Shown here: in pieces, positions 47,022 to 58,672 of the stretch
How the letters are laid out: every line of letters starts with the position of its first letter
Numbering within the stretch: the first letter of the stretch is position 1
Assembly (NCBI GenBank): GCA_024220505.1
Contig: JAKZZE010000012.1
Span: forward strand, 62,001-126,000
DNA: 64,000 nucleotides
Source: Rhizopus arrhizus
Lineage: Eukaryota; Mucoromycota; Mucoromycetes; Mucorales; Rhizopodaceae
Reading direction: 5' to 3'
Position numbers and translations under genes: made by a program
The notes under the pieces: model-generated
Database searches by the model: none
The model's input: the letters and a program-made list of their open reading frames with translations, nothing else
What the model was told of the DNA's origin: nothing

Positions 47022-47920
47022 TTGAAACCCCTCGCGCCCACAAAAAAAAGGCTGATAGATTTAAAGAGCTTGATGTTGGAAGCTGGTAGACAGAAATTTA
47101 CCACAAAGCTGAAACCCTTCGTTATCTATCAAGGATACACTAATTTTCTTGACTTCATGATGTATCTTCACCAGTACTGCCTTGATGACAGCAAGTTCAT
47201 GCATTGATCTACTGTGTATCAATCTCATATTTATATTAACATGTAAACTAATAATTATATTGAGAGTTGGTACAATCAACTGAAGCCTACTATATGAAGA
47301 GAAAGCGAAACAGATGAGTGGATAGACTGCTTTACATTTTTGTGAAAGATGTTGAAGACGATCGGCAAAACGTTATAAGGATGAGCATAAATGTAGGACG
47401 AATGAGCCAAGAAGAAAGAGGAAAAGAAATCAATGCTTACGATACCACTGAGCCTTTCGTGAGCGATATGATCAAAGAGGTAAGGTATGAAGAGAGTGGA
47501 AAAGTGTCATTCTACGTGTTCTCCTTCACTTTGTCTGAGATCTAATACAATATTGAAGTAGTAGATAATATGGCGACAAGTTGTTCTTGCCTTGACTTCT
47601 GCTTCAATCGTATCGCCTGCAAGTATATGTGCTTGTTGCATCATGTTAATGAAAGTTTAAAAGCTTATCAAGATAAATGGTGATAAATTTCGTAAAGATG
47701 CAGATCTAAATCCCTCAAATCTTTACCCTAAACATAAAAACAGGCATGTCCTGGCAGAATGTTGATGAAAACTCCATACTTCAGCAAACTCATCATGTAG
47801 ACAGCATCAGTTGGCTCATCAATGATGCAAACAGAGCTTTCGATAAAATAGATAGACTCATCTCTGCAGTATGCGGTTTCAAAGAGCAAGCACTCTCAAC
47901 ATGAAGTTTGAAGTCAAACG
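47022..47920 (+). pseudogene. Decayed MULE-type transposase relic with SWIM finger
   Basis: In order on the plus strand, with stops and shifts: KPFVIYQGYTNFLDFMMYL, TNNYIESWYNQLKPT, VDRLLYIFVKDVEDDRQNVI, MSINVGRMSQEE, then a SWIM-like zinc finger CSCLDFCFNRIACKYMCLLH, where the usual CKH is CKY. A C-terminal stretch (DSISWLINDANRAFDKIDR) follows near 47,790-47,870. The TNNYIESWHNQL-like motif followed by VDRLIYIL and SWIM is typical of Mutator-like transposases. No terminal repeats were identified. Confidence 0.65.
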
Positions 47921-48556
47921 CCTTAATTTGGTAAAGTAGAAGGCATGATATCCACTTTTGGGAAGCCACAGAGAGAATATATATTTAGCTTTGTCTATTA
48001 GGGACCAAGTTGGGTGAAATGATATTAGCATATATATGTTTTTATTTAGGCTTTCTGTCGCTCAATATCAGGGTTGTCCTTGCACTTTTCGAAATAATTA
48101 GAGCTTGCTTGATAATCCAGAGATAATGTTATTATAAGCTGCTTGAGATTTCAGACTGTTATTATCCGCTAAATCGATTGTTGTTTCTTCTTCGTTAAGG
48201 CTTTTAGAAAAGCTAATTTCTTTGACAGAGTAAGAGATTGAATTACACTTCAAACAAAACATATGCTTACATAGCTCAACTTGTCAAAATAGTCATCTCA
48301 TTAATTATTTATACTCTGATCAAGTAACACTATGGTTGATAGTTGAATCAGAAAAGGGCTTACGTCTAAAAGACTATTCCAAAGAAATACTTAAAATATG
48401 TTTAAAAAAACTAAACAAGTTTCATTATTTGTGTTTTTATGAACATGTACTAGAAAACACAATATATCTGAATTTTTAGCTAAAGGCAATCTGTAATGCT
48501 TCAAATAGTAAGGTCAATTGTCTTATACACAAGTGGACTTTCCAAGTCATTCGATA

Positions 48557-48596
<40 letters not shown>

Positions 48597-48785
48597 CACT
48601 ATAATGCAACACAGAAATAATAGTAACACGAACACTTCAAAACCTTTTTGCTCCGCTTTACTCTATTCTTACAGTTTGATAAAACTATAGAATGACAGAA
48701 ACCAGAATGGTCAAAAGATCAAATTGATTTATCAAATTAATGTATTTTAAGTAGATGCTTTACTATTTCAATATACAAAAAATCT
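47921..48785. other. Intergenic region with 38-A tract
   Basis: No gene is supported. An unbroken A run spans 48558-48595 and creates a false poly-Lys frame on the plus strand. The NCS-1 stop codon follows at 48786. Confidence 0.6.
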
Positions 48786-49610
48786 TTAAACCATTCCATC
48801 ATATAAGTTCAATGCTTGTAATATAGTTGGATCCTTTTTTGATCCTTCTTTAAATTCTTCCATTGATAAGCGACCATCTTTATCCTATTTTACTATTAGT
48901 AATCTAATTGTTTTATACGAGTTATTTACATTATCCATCAAATCAAAAATCTTTTTCACCCTTTTCTCTGGTGTATCTTCATCTGGTGGTAACTTCACCA
49001 TACTTCCTACCATTTTATAAATCGCGTCTACTATATTCAGCATTTCTTCACGAGTAATATAACCATCATTATCAATATCATACAACTATAAAATAAGCTA
49101 TGGGTATATGGATACATTAATCAGTCGAATCATTTACTTGAAATGCCCCTAAAAGAAAACGATTAGTCTTGGTTCATTCATTATCTCCTTGTTCACACTA
49201 CTTACAATATAACTTTTCATCCACTCTTCCTCTGCTAGTGACAGATAATGCGCAAATAAACTCTTTAAAATCAATAAATCCATTTTTATCGCCATCGAAT
49301 ACATTAAACACATAATCTGCAAACCGAGAAGGATCACCAAATGGGAAAAATTGTTTATAAATCTTTTGAAACTCGGTCTTATCTAGCTGTCCCGAAGGAC
49401 AATCTTTTAAAAAGCCTTTATACCTTTTATATAAAACTGTTGAGCTACCAGTGTCTCGTTTACTCATTCTTACCATTGTTGTAATTCTTTCTTTTCAACT
49501 AAGGGTATTATGAGTAATTAGAGATGGTTTTTTATATTTTACTTACAATTAGTGGACTTTTGAAGTTCATTCAATTGTTCAGGGCTAAGTTTACTCTTTG
49601 CATTTCCCAT
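48786..49610 (-). CDS. NCS1: Neuronal calcium sensor 1 / frequenin
   Basis: Six exons (49610-49547, 49498-49474, 49423-49206, 49148-49138, 49085-48930, 48884-48786) encode exactly 190 residues, the length of NCS-1. MGNAKSKL is an N-myristoylation signal. [59 protein letters not shown] and [20 protein letters not shown] match NCS-1 almost word for word, with EF-hands 2-4 intact. Two micro-exons of 25 and 11 nt are required; the latter encodes only part of WAFQ. In fungi it activates PI 4-kinase Pik1 and Ca2+ signalling at Golgi and plasma membranes. Confidence 0.97.
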
Positions 49611-49984
49611 TGTGTGCTTTTTATATGAAAAAAGAAACAATTAATTGAATATGATCCTTTTAAAAAAGTAATTCATTTACCGCCAATAAACCCCTCTTTT
49701 TTTGGTATCAAAAATAATGTAGACGCACAGTGAAAAAAGAGGAGTTAACTTGAAACGGACATGTGCATAAAGCCAAGACTTTTGATCTTTACTGTGATTC
49801 TCTCTTTAAATGATCTTGAGAGCATTCTGTTAAAGACATTTTCAATCTCAGACTGTTGTCTTTAGCTTTATATCCATGCCAAGTAGACTTTAATAAGGAT
49901 AAAAAAAAAAAAACTTACAAGCGGGTCATTCCAAAGATTGAGGAAGAAAAAAGTAATGAAAAGTGGATTTTATTAGCAGACAGA
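49611..49984. other. Short region between NCS-1 and cyclase gene
   Basis: NCS-1 promoter side and cyclase 3' flank. The plus-strand frame at 49856-50083 overlaps the cyclase antisense and is not called. Confidence 0.5.
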
Positions 49985-51039
49985 TTATTTGATACACATA
50001 GCATTAGGAGGAGAAGCAATCCCATTTTTTTTATTCAAAGGGGAACTTGTAAAGAAATAAGTGTAAACACCATCTTTTGCTGAATCATCTGCCAATTTCT
50101 CTAAATAAAACAATTCACCAATCGGCATACCCCAGCCACCAAGGAACATGGCATCTATTAAACAAGTAAGATAGGAGAGAGATCAACAACCACTTTTACT
50201 TACGACAAGAACTTTCCCATTCGAATGGGTAAGCCTCGAATGGAAAGTTATCCGAAGCGACCGCTGCAAAATGGTGATTCCACACCCATCGAAAGGTCTC
50301 TTCGCAAGCCTTCAGACCTGCACATCGAGGGGCATTCAGATCTGGAATGACCTCCTTGACTCTTTCCCCCAATGCCTCATAACGTGCCATCCAACCCACA
50401 CGGATCAGCAGGATATCGCCATGCTCAAAGACAAGGCCCTGATGGGCAGCGACCTGGTCCAGTTCGTCCACTGTGATCTCTACTTTTTCGAAAGGGTCAT
50501 AGTCCTCCCTGTTTCTTTCTGCCCACCGAGCATAGTCAAGCAAGACCGCACGACCGGCGATACCCCGTCGAGCCATGTGATGGATCCCCAGACGCTCACC
50601 TGGACTGGTCCGGGTGACTTCTGTTGGCTTGACATTATTATAAAACGTTTTGGTGGCCATGTGAGCCGCATGACGAAGACCATCCCACTGAGTCGATGTT
50701 TGTGTATTAAAGTTGTTGTAGATGTCATCAAAGACAAGACCACCACTGATATGAGGCCTATATTCATGCTTGATCTCGGCTCTTCCAAAGACAGCTGGTT
50801 TAGGATATTCCAATTTCCAATTAAGAGGGAATACCATGCCATGTCGAATATATTTTGATGCCTAAAAAAATCAGGACGATGGAAGGATGAAGACGACTTA
50901 CATTCATCACTCTTTCCTCTGTTAATAAATTCAGAGTACCAAGATCATCGTCGTCGCCCCATAGACCCCAAGCTGTTTTAGGTGGATATTTGCTATGGAT
51001 AGGCAATTGATCGTATTCTGGAAGTTTTGTGGTGGTCAT
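49985..51039 (-). CDS. Cyclase-family (kynurenine formamidase-like) hydrolase
   Basis: Three exons (51039-50902, 50861-50204, 50154-49985) encode 321 residues. The family hallmarks are WGLWGDDDDLGTLNLLT, STQWDGLRHAAHMA (the metal-binding His-rich segment), HGDILLIRVGWM, AAVASDNFPFEA and the C-terminal FLGGWGMPIGELF and FTSSPLN. Related enzymes hydrolyse amide or ester bonds with Mn2+ or Zn2+. The large second exon is visibly richer in GC, with many C/G-ending codons, than any neighbour, compatible with transfer or high expression. An in-frame ATG 9 bp upstream (51048) is possible. Confidence 0.9.
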
Positions 51040-53888
51040 TGTAAACAAAAGAGTGTGTGAATTGGCTTTTAGTTTAAAATAGTGAAATAGATGCGGATCT
51101 CAAATTTTAAGTCGTCTAGGCTGTTGCACAATGCTTTGTATCTGTGTCCTGTATTCTTTTCCAAGTCTAGATGACTGTGTCTCTACACTGGTACTTGTAG
51201 AAAAGAGACAAGAAGGTTGTAGACGAAATACGCTCTTTAAAACCAATATTTAAAGTTAAAAAGATAAATTAGGTTATGATTAAATACAGTAGTAACCTGA
51301 ATCTTTTTTTATGAACTCTAGCAAGTGTATATAGGTTACACTATTACTTTGACCTTCAACAAAAGAGTGAATCATTCAAGTAAAATTTTATACTTTTCTT
51401 TTTTTTTCCTCTCTGGCATATTGTATTTTTTTTTTAATCCTAAAAAGAAATATACTACAGTGTAGACTGCTAGAAGCATCAATACTATCTGCCCCTTTCT
51501 TTTTTTTTTTTTTTTTCTTTGATACCAAGCTGAATGCGTACAGCATCTGGTCGATAGTCAATGATACAACTTGTGAAAGAATATGATCATTCTATCTATC
51601 CAAATATTTCTAGTGCGACCAAAGTAATACAGCTTTAACTGATTATGATATAATTTAACGTATTCATTGATAATAGTGGCACATCTTCTTTCCAAGAATA
51701 AACTTACAATTGTCTCTTTTGTTGATCGTAATAAATGAAAAAGAGAGCCCTTTCCTGAGACTTATTTTATAATTGTCAAAACTGACAATGTCATCGCCAG
51801 TTGTAACCTGTGTTTGTATATTCTTTATGATAGAATTAGCAGCTTTGTGACCTGATCCTATGTGATTTTCCCATGCTCTCTTCGTATCCCAATGGCCCGA
51901 TAGAATATTGATTCATTAAAGAATTTATGATTAGTAAATAGCTCGGCCTGACTACAGTCAGTCATCATCTCTATAATTGAAAGATGACGACCAGCAATAT
52001 CGTTTTTTAACTCACTGTAAGCTTCATAAAGACATCTATTAGCATGTTTATAAACCATGTTTTATTGTCAAAACAAATGAAGCTTCACAGCCAAACTAAA
52101 GATGAACTCTCTTTCCATCAAAGTAAACTTGCTCAGAAGATTACAACTGCTAATGCTTGTTTATTTTACTGCTTGATTTGTTGTCAAAAGGAGAAAAGAG
52201 TATAAAGATCCTAAAATTTGTTCGACTTGTTGCATAGACGATCTGATGGCTATACAATAGCGAAGGATCTCCATGTCAAAGCAATCACTATGGGTTATCT
52301 GAATACAAAACCAGTTTTGAAAGCCACGTATACTTCTTCAAGCAATAGATAGCCATATATCTTTTTATCTTTTACCGAAATCAACAGCTGATGTGTATAC
52401 CATGATGAATCTTGACAGTGTCTATTTTCTTACGATTCTCAACACGCTTCCAGGCATTTTTTTTGATTTCCTAAGCAACTTTCAATGTTCTTTCAAAGAT
52501 CACTGCAAGATCCATGGTATCAAAAGATCAGATGAAAACGGTGCTCGGCAATCTATACGATTTCCATTATTGTGAGCAGTAACAACTAAGGCTACAGTTA
52601 ATAGTAGTCAAAAGCGAATTTCGGCATAGAATTATAAAAACAAATCCATGGTTTCTAAGCTTATGAAACTAACGGCTACTTGTGTAAGTCATTACTGACC
52701 TATTCTCTTACATTCTCCTATTGACACTCTTTTAGTTTCCTATTTAAATTTATTTTTATGATTTATTCTATATCTTATTAATTATACTCTTTCCTTATGA
52801 TACATTATCCAATTCATGAAAAATACCAACATTCTTAATTACCTCTCTTCTTTCCTTCTTTCATTTCATTCACCTTTTTTTTTTTTCCAAATGAATGTGT
52901 ATGTAATTCTTCTAACTTGTACCCGTTGTCTGAAATTCAGTTAAACATATATTTTTACACTCAAACTTGAGCAAGCAAAGTCAACTGAGATAAAATAGTG
53001 AACTTGTTACAGTGCTAATTGTGTAATAGAAATCGACGTCTCAAAGAAAGTTGATTTGATTAAAATAGGTTAAATCCTTTTATTCTTTCAATATCGATTC
53101 AAATTTTATTTTTCTTATCACCCCATTTTTAAATCATATGTGGTGTCATATAAACACAGAATGCTAACATTCAACTGTGATTTAGCCAAAACATAGAATC
53201 CAAAGAGATTATCAACAAATATGATAAAGTTAGATTGGCAAGTGAATCATAACTGACTTCATTAGGCGTGTATATATTTGAATAAAATGAAATCCAGAGC
53301 GTTATTAAAGTGCTTGAAATCTAATGAGTATATAGGTTTAGCTGCTAAGAATAGTAAATTTTAATCTTTTAAAAAAAGAAAATAATTATTGTCTTTTTTT
53401 AAATCTCAAATCATAATCCATGAATTCCTGTGGCCCATCTTTGACACTCTGGACATTTCCAACGCCTTTTTAACTCTCGATTACTATCAAAACGAAGCTA
53501 TGACTTCTCTTGCATCCGCCTCAATTATTGCATTGAATAATTAATGCGGAGCAATAAATAAAAAGTCTCAAATCTTTTATAAAATTTTTTTCAATTGCCT
53601 TAATTTAGAAAGATGAAACCCTAATTTTATCTGAGTTTGTAAATTAAAACGGCATTAGTACCGGTGATTTTTCTAAACACGGACCGACTTTACAATTATT
53701 AATCAATGGAGATGATGCATAATTAGGAGTCAACAAGTCACATAAACAACACATATCTTTTTATTATAAACTAAATAAAGAAGAGGAGAGGGGGGGGGGA
53801 TGAATAAAATAAGAACATGAAGAGGGAAATAAACAATAAATATTTTACATGAAAAGGGCATAAAATGTACATAATGCAAATAATTGAT
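51040..53888. other. Long gene-poor AT-rich region
   Basis: No gene is supported over 2.8 kb. The minus strand from about 52070 to 51550 reads like decayed protein (MVYKHANRCLYEAYSELKND, GRHLSIIEMMTDCSQAELF, then after stops LRSTKETIVSLFLERRCATI) and may be an old gene or element. A run of ten G lies at about 53789-53798. Confidence 0.4.
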
Positions 53889-54919
53889 TTAAAAGAAAAA
53901 TCCTTGACTAGCAGCCCAAATAGCTCCCATATTTTCCACTAATTTAGCAACTTCATCTGGAATATCACAAATCAAAATATTTGCCATGATTGCTTGTTTA
54001 TGCTTTGGCCAATCAATTTCATCTTCATCATTAGGCAGTGAATAAGGATCATCGTATTCCATCGAAAGTCGTTCGTAAAGTAAAGTAAGTTCAGGTATGG
54101 CTGTGAGATGATGATCGAAAGGTTTGAATGTAACTGTGATATGTGGAGCAAAGGGGAATAGACCAGCATGAGGAACATGAGGTTGAATGGATGATTGCTT
54201 AAGACAAGTAGATAAGAAGAGTGTCTGACACCAAACAGGTATCTTTCCACGAACGATTAGATCATGTGAGTCACTGTAAGGATTTGTGAATCGAACACCA
54301 AATGTATAACTGAAAGGGATAAATGTATCATACGAAAAGGATTGTGTTTGATAGATTTTGTTAAAATGGAAATTATCAATGGGTGCTTCATCTATTAAAA
54401 AAAAAAAAAAAATTGTATTAATAATCAAATCAAATCAAATCATAAAATAAAAAAATAAAAATTACCATTGAAATCAACTGTTTGATGATAAAGAGCACTT
54501 TCGATCGTGGATAGAGTAGGTGATGAGTGAGGAGATGAGGATTCCCATACTTGATGAACAAATACACCTTTTGAAAGACGCATGAGTGACATTTGACTTG
54601 TATCCAACTTTTTACAACAAATCATACGCATCAATAAATGCTCAGATCGTTGTAATCGATAGTCGAGTGGATCAGCAAACATACAGGCATTTAAATATTG
54701 AGACATATCTTTACGTTCTGTATTGGGATTGTTTGGAATTGGAAAAGATATCATTGTTGAATTAAAAAGGTTTTGTCGCATTTCTGACAAGATGTTTATA
54801 TTTCCTTTTGATACATCACAATTGTTTAATATAGGTTTTATATCTTGAATAAGATAAAAATCATCTTGTTTAGATTCATATTCATTAAAATAAAATGGTT
54901 GATCTATGAATGTAGCCAT
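53889..54919 (-). CDS. Unrecognised two-exon protein (318 aa)
   Basis: Exons 54919-54466 and 54391-53889 join in phase across a 74-nt intron with a strong polypyrimidine tract. The protein begins MATFIDQPFYFNEYE, is rich in Asn, Ser and aromatic residues, and has a compact-looking C-terminal half (FGVRFTNPYSDSHDLIVRGK, WCQTLFLSTCLK, FPFAPHITVTFKPFDHHL, EIDWPKHKQAIMANIL). No signal peptide, membrane segment or known motif is seen. The spliced model and coding-like composition support a real gene, probably lineage-specific. ATG at 54919 is preferred over 54988, whose extension is poly-Phe. Confidence 0.65.
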
Positions 54920-57490
54920 TGTGTTTATAAAAAGAAAAAAAAAAAGAAAAAGAATGAAATCCTTGATGACTAAACAATTCTCAATCATATTTATATCCTT
55001 TCTCTTTCTCTTCCCTCCGCAGTCGAAAAATTTTTTGACTCAAAAAAGTGCGGCGATGCGGACCACGGTCAATTTTTAATCTTTTTGGAATAAGGCCGCG
55101 TCTCCCCACTGTCTAAATTGGGATAAAATAGATCGAGCGGATATCATTTATTCCCTATTCGTCAGTTCATAACACTGTATCCTTTTACTCAAATGCTTAT
55201 AAATCATTTTGATTGGCTAAAGTCATACTGCATCCACCCCTTGGTCTGGATTAAGGTGCCGAAAGCATAAGGGGCTTTGTAACAAAGTGGACCGCGTGGT
55301 CGATAATTATCAGATCAAATTACGTACTCTATTTGTAAATGGTGACGCATCCTTAAAGCAAAAGAAGGTGTTTCATTTATTTATTTGTTTATTCTTACGA
55401 ATACATCCCATTTTAGTCCTTTTCCTATCCTTCTCCATTTTCTTTTATCTCCTTTATTTTCTACTGTTTCCCCCTTTCTAAATTATTTTGATAGACAAAG
55501 GATAACACTAAGGGGGGGGGGGATGATGGCTTGAAATTTAAAAATGAACAATCACAAAATATTTATAAAAATAGGGAAAATTAAACGTGAAAGTCGTGTT
55601 ACAGAAGTTGCTCAGGATATGTCTATTTTTGCTCAAATAAAACAAACTATTATAACTCATCAAATTGTAAAGAAAGAAATAGTGAAATGAATACAATAAA
55701 GATTCACTTTAGTTTATGAAATAAACAGAAAGAGTGTCATACAAGAAAGGGTTTTGTACCATCATGAAATAAACAGACTGCGGTATTATTAAAAGATGAT
55801 CGAACCATTAGACAACATTTGAAACTCTTTTTGATTTTCTCACTAAATTTATTTAGATTGGAAAGAATTGACTTATTGTGTGAGATAGAACATGGTTAAA
55901 AGATGAAAGGGGAAAAACGAATGGAAAGAAGAAAGAGTAAAGAGCTGACATAAGCGGACTTTGTTTTGAATATGAACTGATCAAAGATGAAGCAGTGGTT
56001 TATTTTAGAATCCATTCAAATCTGTTTTCTCAAAAGACCTTATTCCTATTGCAGTGAAAAAAAAAAGAGGGGATAAGTTTCGCTGTTGAAAATTAAACAA
56101 CATAAAACATAGTTTGGCATGCCTCATGAACATGTCCTTGTAAAAAGTTCAGTGGAAAATGTAGGGTGCCGAAGAAGCCATCAATGTGTGTAACCATTAA
56201 ATAACAGGGTTGTATTTTCAGAAAAGGACATGCATCGTATCTTTAGTAACTTAATTTAGCTCATAAACTATTACGCTGGTTGATTATAATTGGTTTGAAA
56301 ATAAGAATCTACATAGAACAGTGTGAATCAGCCTAATGAAAACAATAGTGAGTCAATCGAAATATACAATCATTTTTAGGCTCAGACTCATGAATGGCTT
56401 ACAAATTAGATTAAAATGTCACTTTTTTACTGTCAAATGGCTATAATGATTTACAGTATTAAATAATACAATAATCACCAAACTATGCTTTTAATTCTAA
56501 TTATTTTGTAGTCTCTATAAAATGTAAGCATAACCATGATTGTAAAGGTTATATGAACACATAATCTATCTTTCCACTTCTCATTTTTAATGCTTTCATT
56601 TTGTTATTATATTAAACAGTGCTATTGTTGCCATGCCTTTTCTAGAAAAATCAAACTTATTAATCACTTTAATCTACCAATGATCGATCTTTAAACATTC
56701 ACACTCCTTTTTAAAATATCTGAAAAAAAGGGACAAGGGGTCATTTTCATTGACAGATCCTATAAAAGGAGATAAATGATACATCATAATAGACTTATAA
56801 ATCGCTTGTTGATCCTTTTGAATTTTATTCAAGATTTATTTCATCCTTTAAAGTTGTTATCATTTCGGTCAATAGCTGAAAACTCACGATCGACTTTTCA
56901 TACCGTATCATAAATGAGTCTTGAGTTTCAAATAAATCATTTTGGTGTCATCAATTCAAAAGAATAGACCAATCTTGAGTTACAAATATCTATTTGATAA
57001 AATTCATTGTTGCAATAGCAAACTCCATTAAAACAATAAAAAGAGAACATTTTATAGATGCTCTGACTAAAATAAAAATACTTTTTCATCTGAAAAGTGA
57101 ATGATCCTTTGATCAACCTATCGTTGTATATCACTACTCATCATCACCCTTCTTTATCCACATTCATTGTGATAAGAAGGAAACAACTATAATCTTTTAA
57201 TGAAATCACTCGGATTCTTTTTTTTTTTTATTAAAAACATGACAAAAGAAGTTGTATATTTTTATACTATTTTCTACAAATCCCCCCCCGCCCATTTTAA
57301 GATAAATAAGAAAGGCGCCAAACTGTTTGATGATACACTAAAGTCTAGTCGGATTGCCTCTGTACACTTAAAGCATCCATCGTCTACACTAAAGACATAC
57401 AAGATGTATTATTATACATTCCATTTGATTCTAAAAGACCTTGATTTTCTTAAACACAATTCTATTTATTTTTACAAAAAGAACCTTTGA
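54920..57490. other. Long gene-poor AT-rich region
   Basis: No gene, RNA or element was recognised in 2.5 kb. G runs occur at about 55514-55522 and a C-rich stretch at 57283-57293. Frames at 55287-55481, 56937-57134 and 57200-57490 lack convincing content. Confidence 0.45.
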
Positions 57491-58672
57491 TTATTCTTCT
57501 TCATCTCTTTGAACAAAGTTAGGGTTAGCAGAGGGTAAAACAAATCCACCAACATCATGCTTCTTTTCATGAAATACAGCACTAAAAGCTCGGGTCATTT
57601 CTTCATAAGGTTTTGGGGGTAAATAGTTTTGGTAAAATTGATAGAGGTTTTGCTGGTTCAGTGGCTGACCTAAAGGGTTAACAAATGCTGGGGAATGGAA
57701 TGGGTGATAGGTGGTTTTATCAACAGCGTCGGGTTTATAAATTGAGGGTTGCTTTTCAATAGAGGTCACTTCACTACTATTAGAGGGACTGGGTGTAGGA
57801 CTGGGCGTATGATCTTCAAGGCTGATGCCCTCTACCTCGTCTGCTGGAGGCACAGGAGGCAATTCCTTGTTGACCTTTATCACAAGTGGATTATGTCCGT
57901 GATGCGAAGTGAGTGTTCTCCTGAGCTTTGTTTGATCTGGTTTCCATTCATAAACAGTGCGCTTGGCATCTTCCAAAACGCGTTTGGTTTTACTCGAACT
58001 CTGATAAGCCGCTCTTTCCTCTCCTGGCTGAATAGGATCCGTGTTCAGTTCGTCCACAATGTATTTGCCAAAAGTAGAGATAATGTCTGTTTTGCTTGCC
58101 ATTGTATGCATTCCATTCAACATAAGATAGAGTCCCTCTCTTGTAGCAATTCGCTTGAAATTATCCATTTCTATTTCATCAGGTTCCGTAAATGCCTCTA
58201 GCTCCTTTAGCTGTTCTTTTAAAGCATTCATTCGATCCGTAGCAGTGGGCGAGTCCTGCAGTTTGTCAATCTGCTCTCTTAACTTCCTTTTCTGCTCTCG
58301 ACTCTGCTGTAAGGTGGCCTCCTTTATAGAAATAGATTTCAGCGTATCACGATATTGTTCAACACTGTCTGCAAACTCCATCATAACACTAGACCATTCA
58401 ATCAGCAAATTCCCCATTTTATTTGTAACATCCTGAAAGAAAAGATTAGCCTATTTGTCTTTTATATAAGCTTTAAGGTAAAGATTTACTGTGAGATCGT
58501 CACCCAAGGGAGAGCCATACATGATCAAGTTATTCGAAGCTACTCGGCTGTCATCTGCTATTTGAACCACGCTCTTGCTCATTTTGGTTGAATAATCAAT
58601 AACAGCCCCGAGACCTTTTTCTGAAAGCGACTTTTCATTACTTGATTTATGAAAAGGATTAAAACTGAACAT
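57491..58672 (-). CDS. PIL1: Eisosome core protein Pil1/Lsp1-like (BAR domain)
   Basis: Two exons (58672-58490 and 58432-57491) encode 374 residues. The Pil1-type BAR region reads LTDVTNKMGNLLIEWSSVMM, YRDTLKSISIKEATLQQSRE, REQIDKLQDSPTATDRMNAL, EQLKELEAFTEPDEIEMDNF, then AYQSSSKTKRVLEDAKRTVY. Yeast Pil1 has the same order around the Arg/Lys-rich helices. The C-terminal third is Pro-rich and disordered (PPVPPADEVEG, TPSPTPSPSNSSEV). Pil1 proteins bend the plasma membrane into furrows through PI(4,5)P2 and respond to sphingoid bases. The N-terminus lacks the longer basic leader of yeast Pil1, so it may be a divergent Mucorales form. Confidence 0.8.

Noticed and set aside
48496..48690. Poly-Lys ORF over the 38-A tract
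   Set aside because: It is made by the homopolymer and has no conserved flanks.
50271..50858. 195-codon plus-strand ORF in the cyclase locus
   Set aside because: It is antisense to the cyclase exon and is open only because that exon is GC-richer, with few stops.
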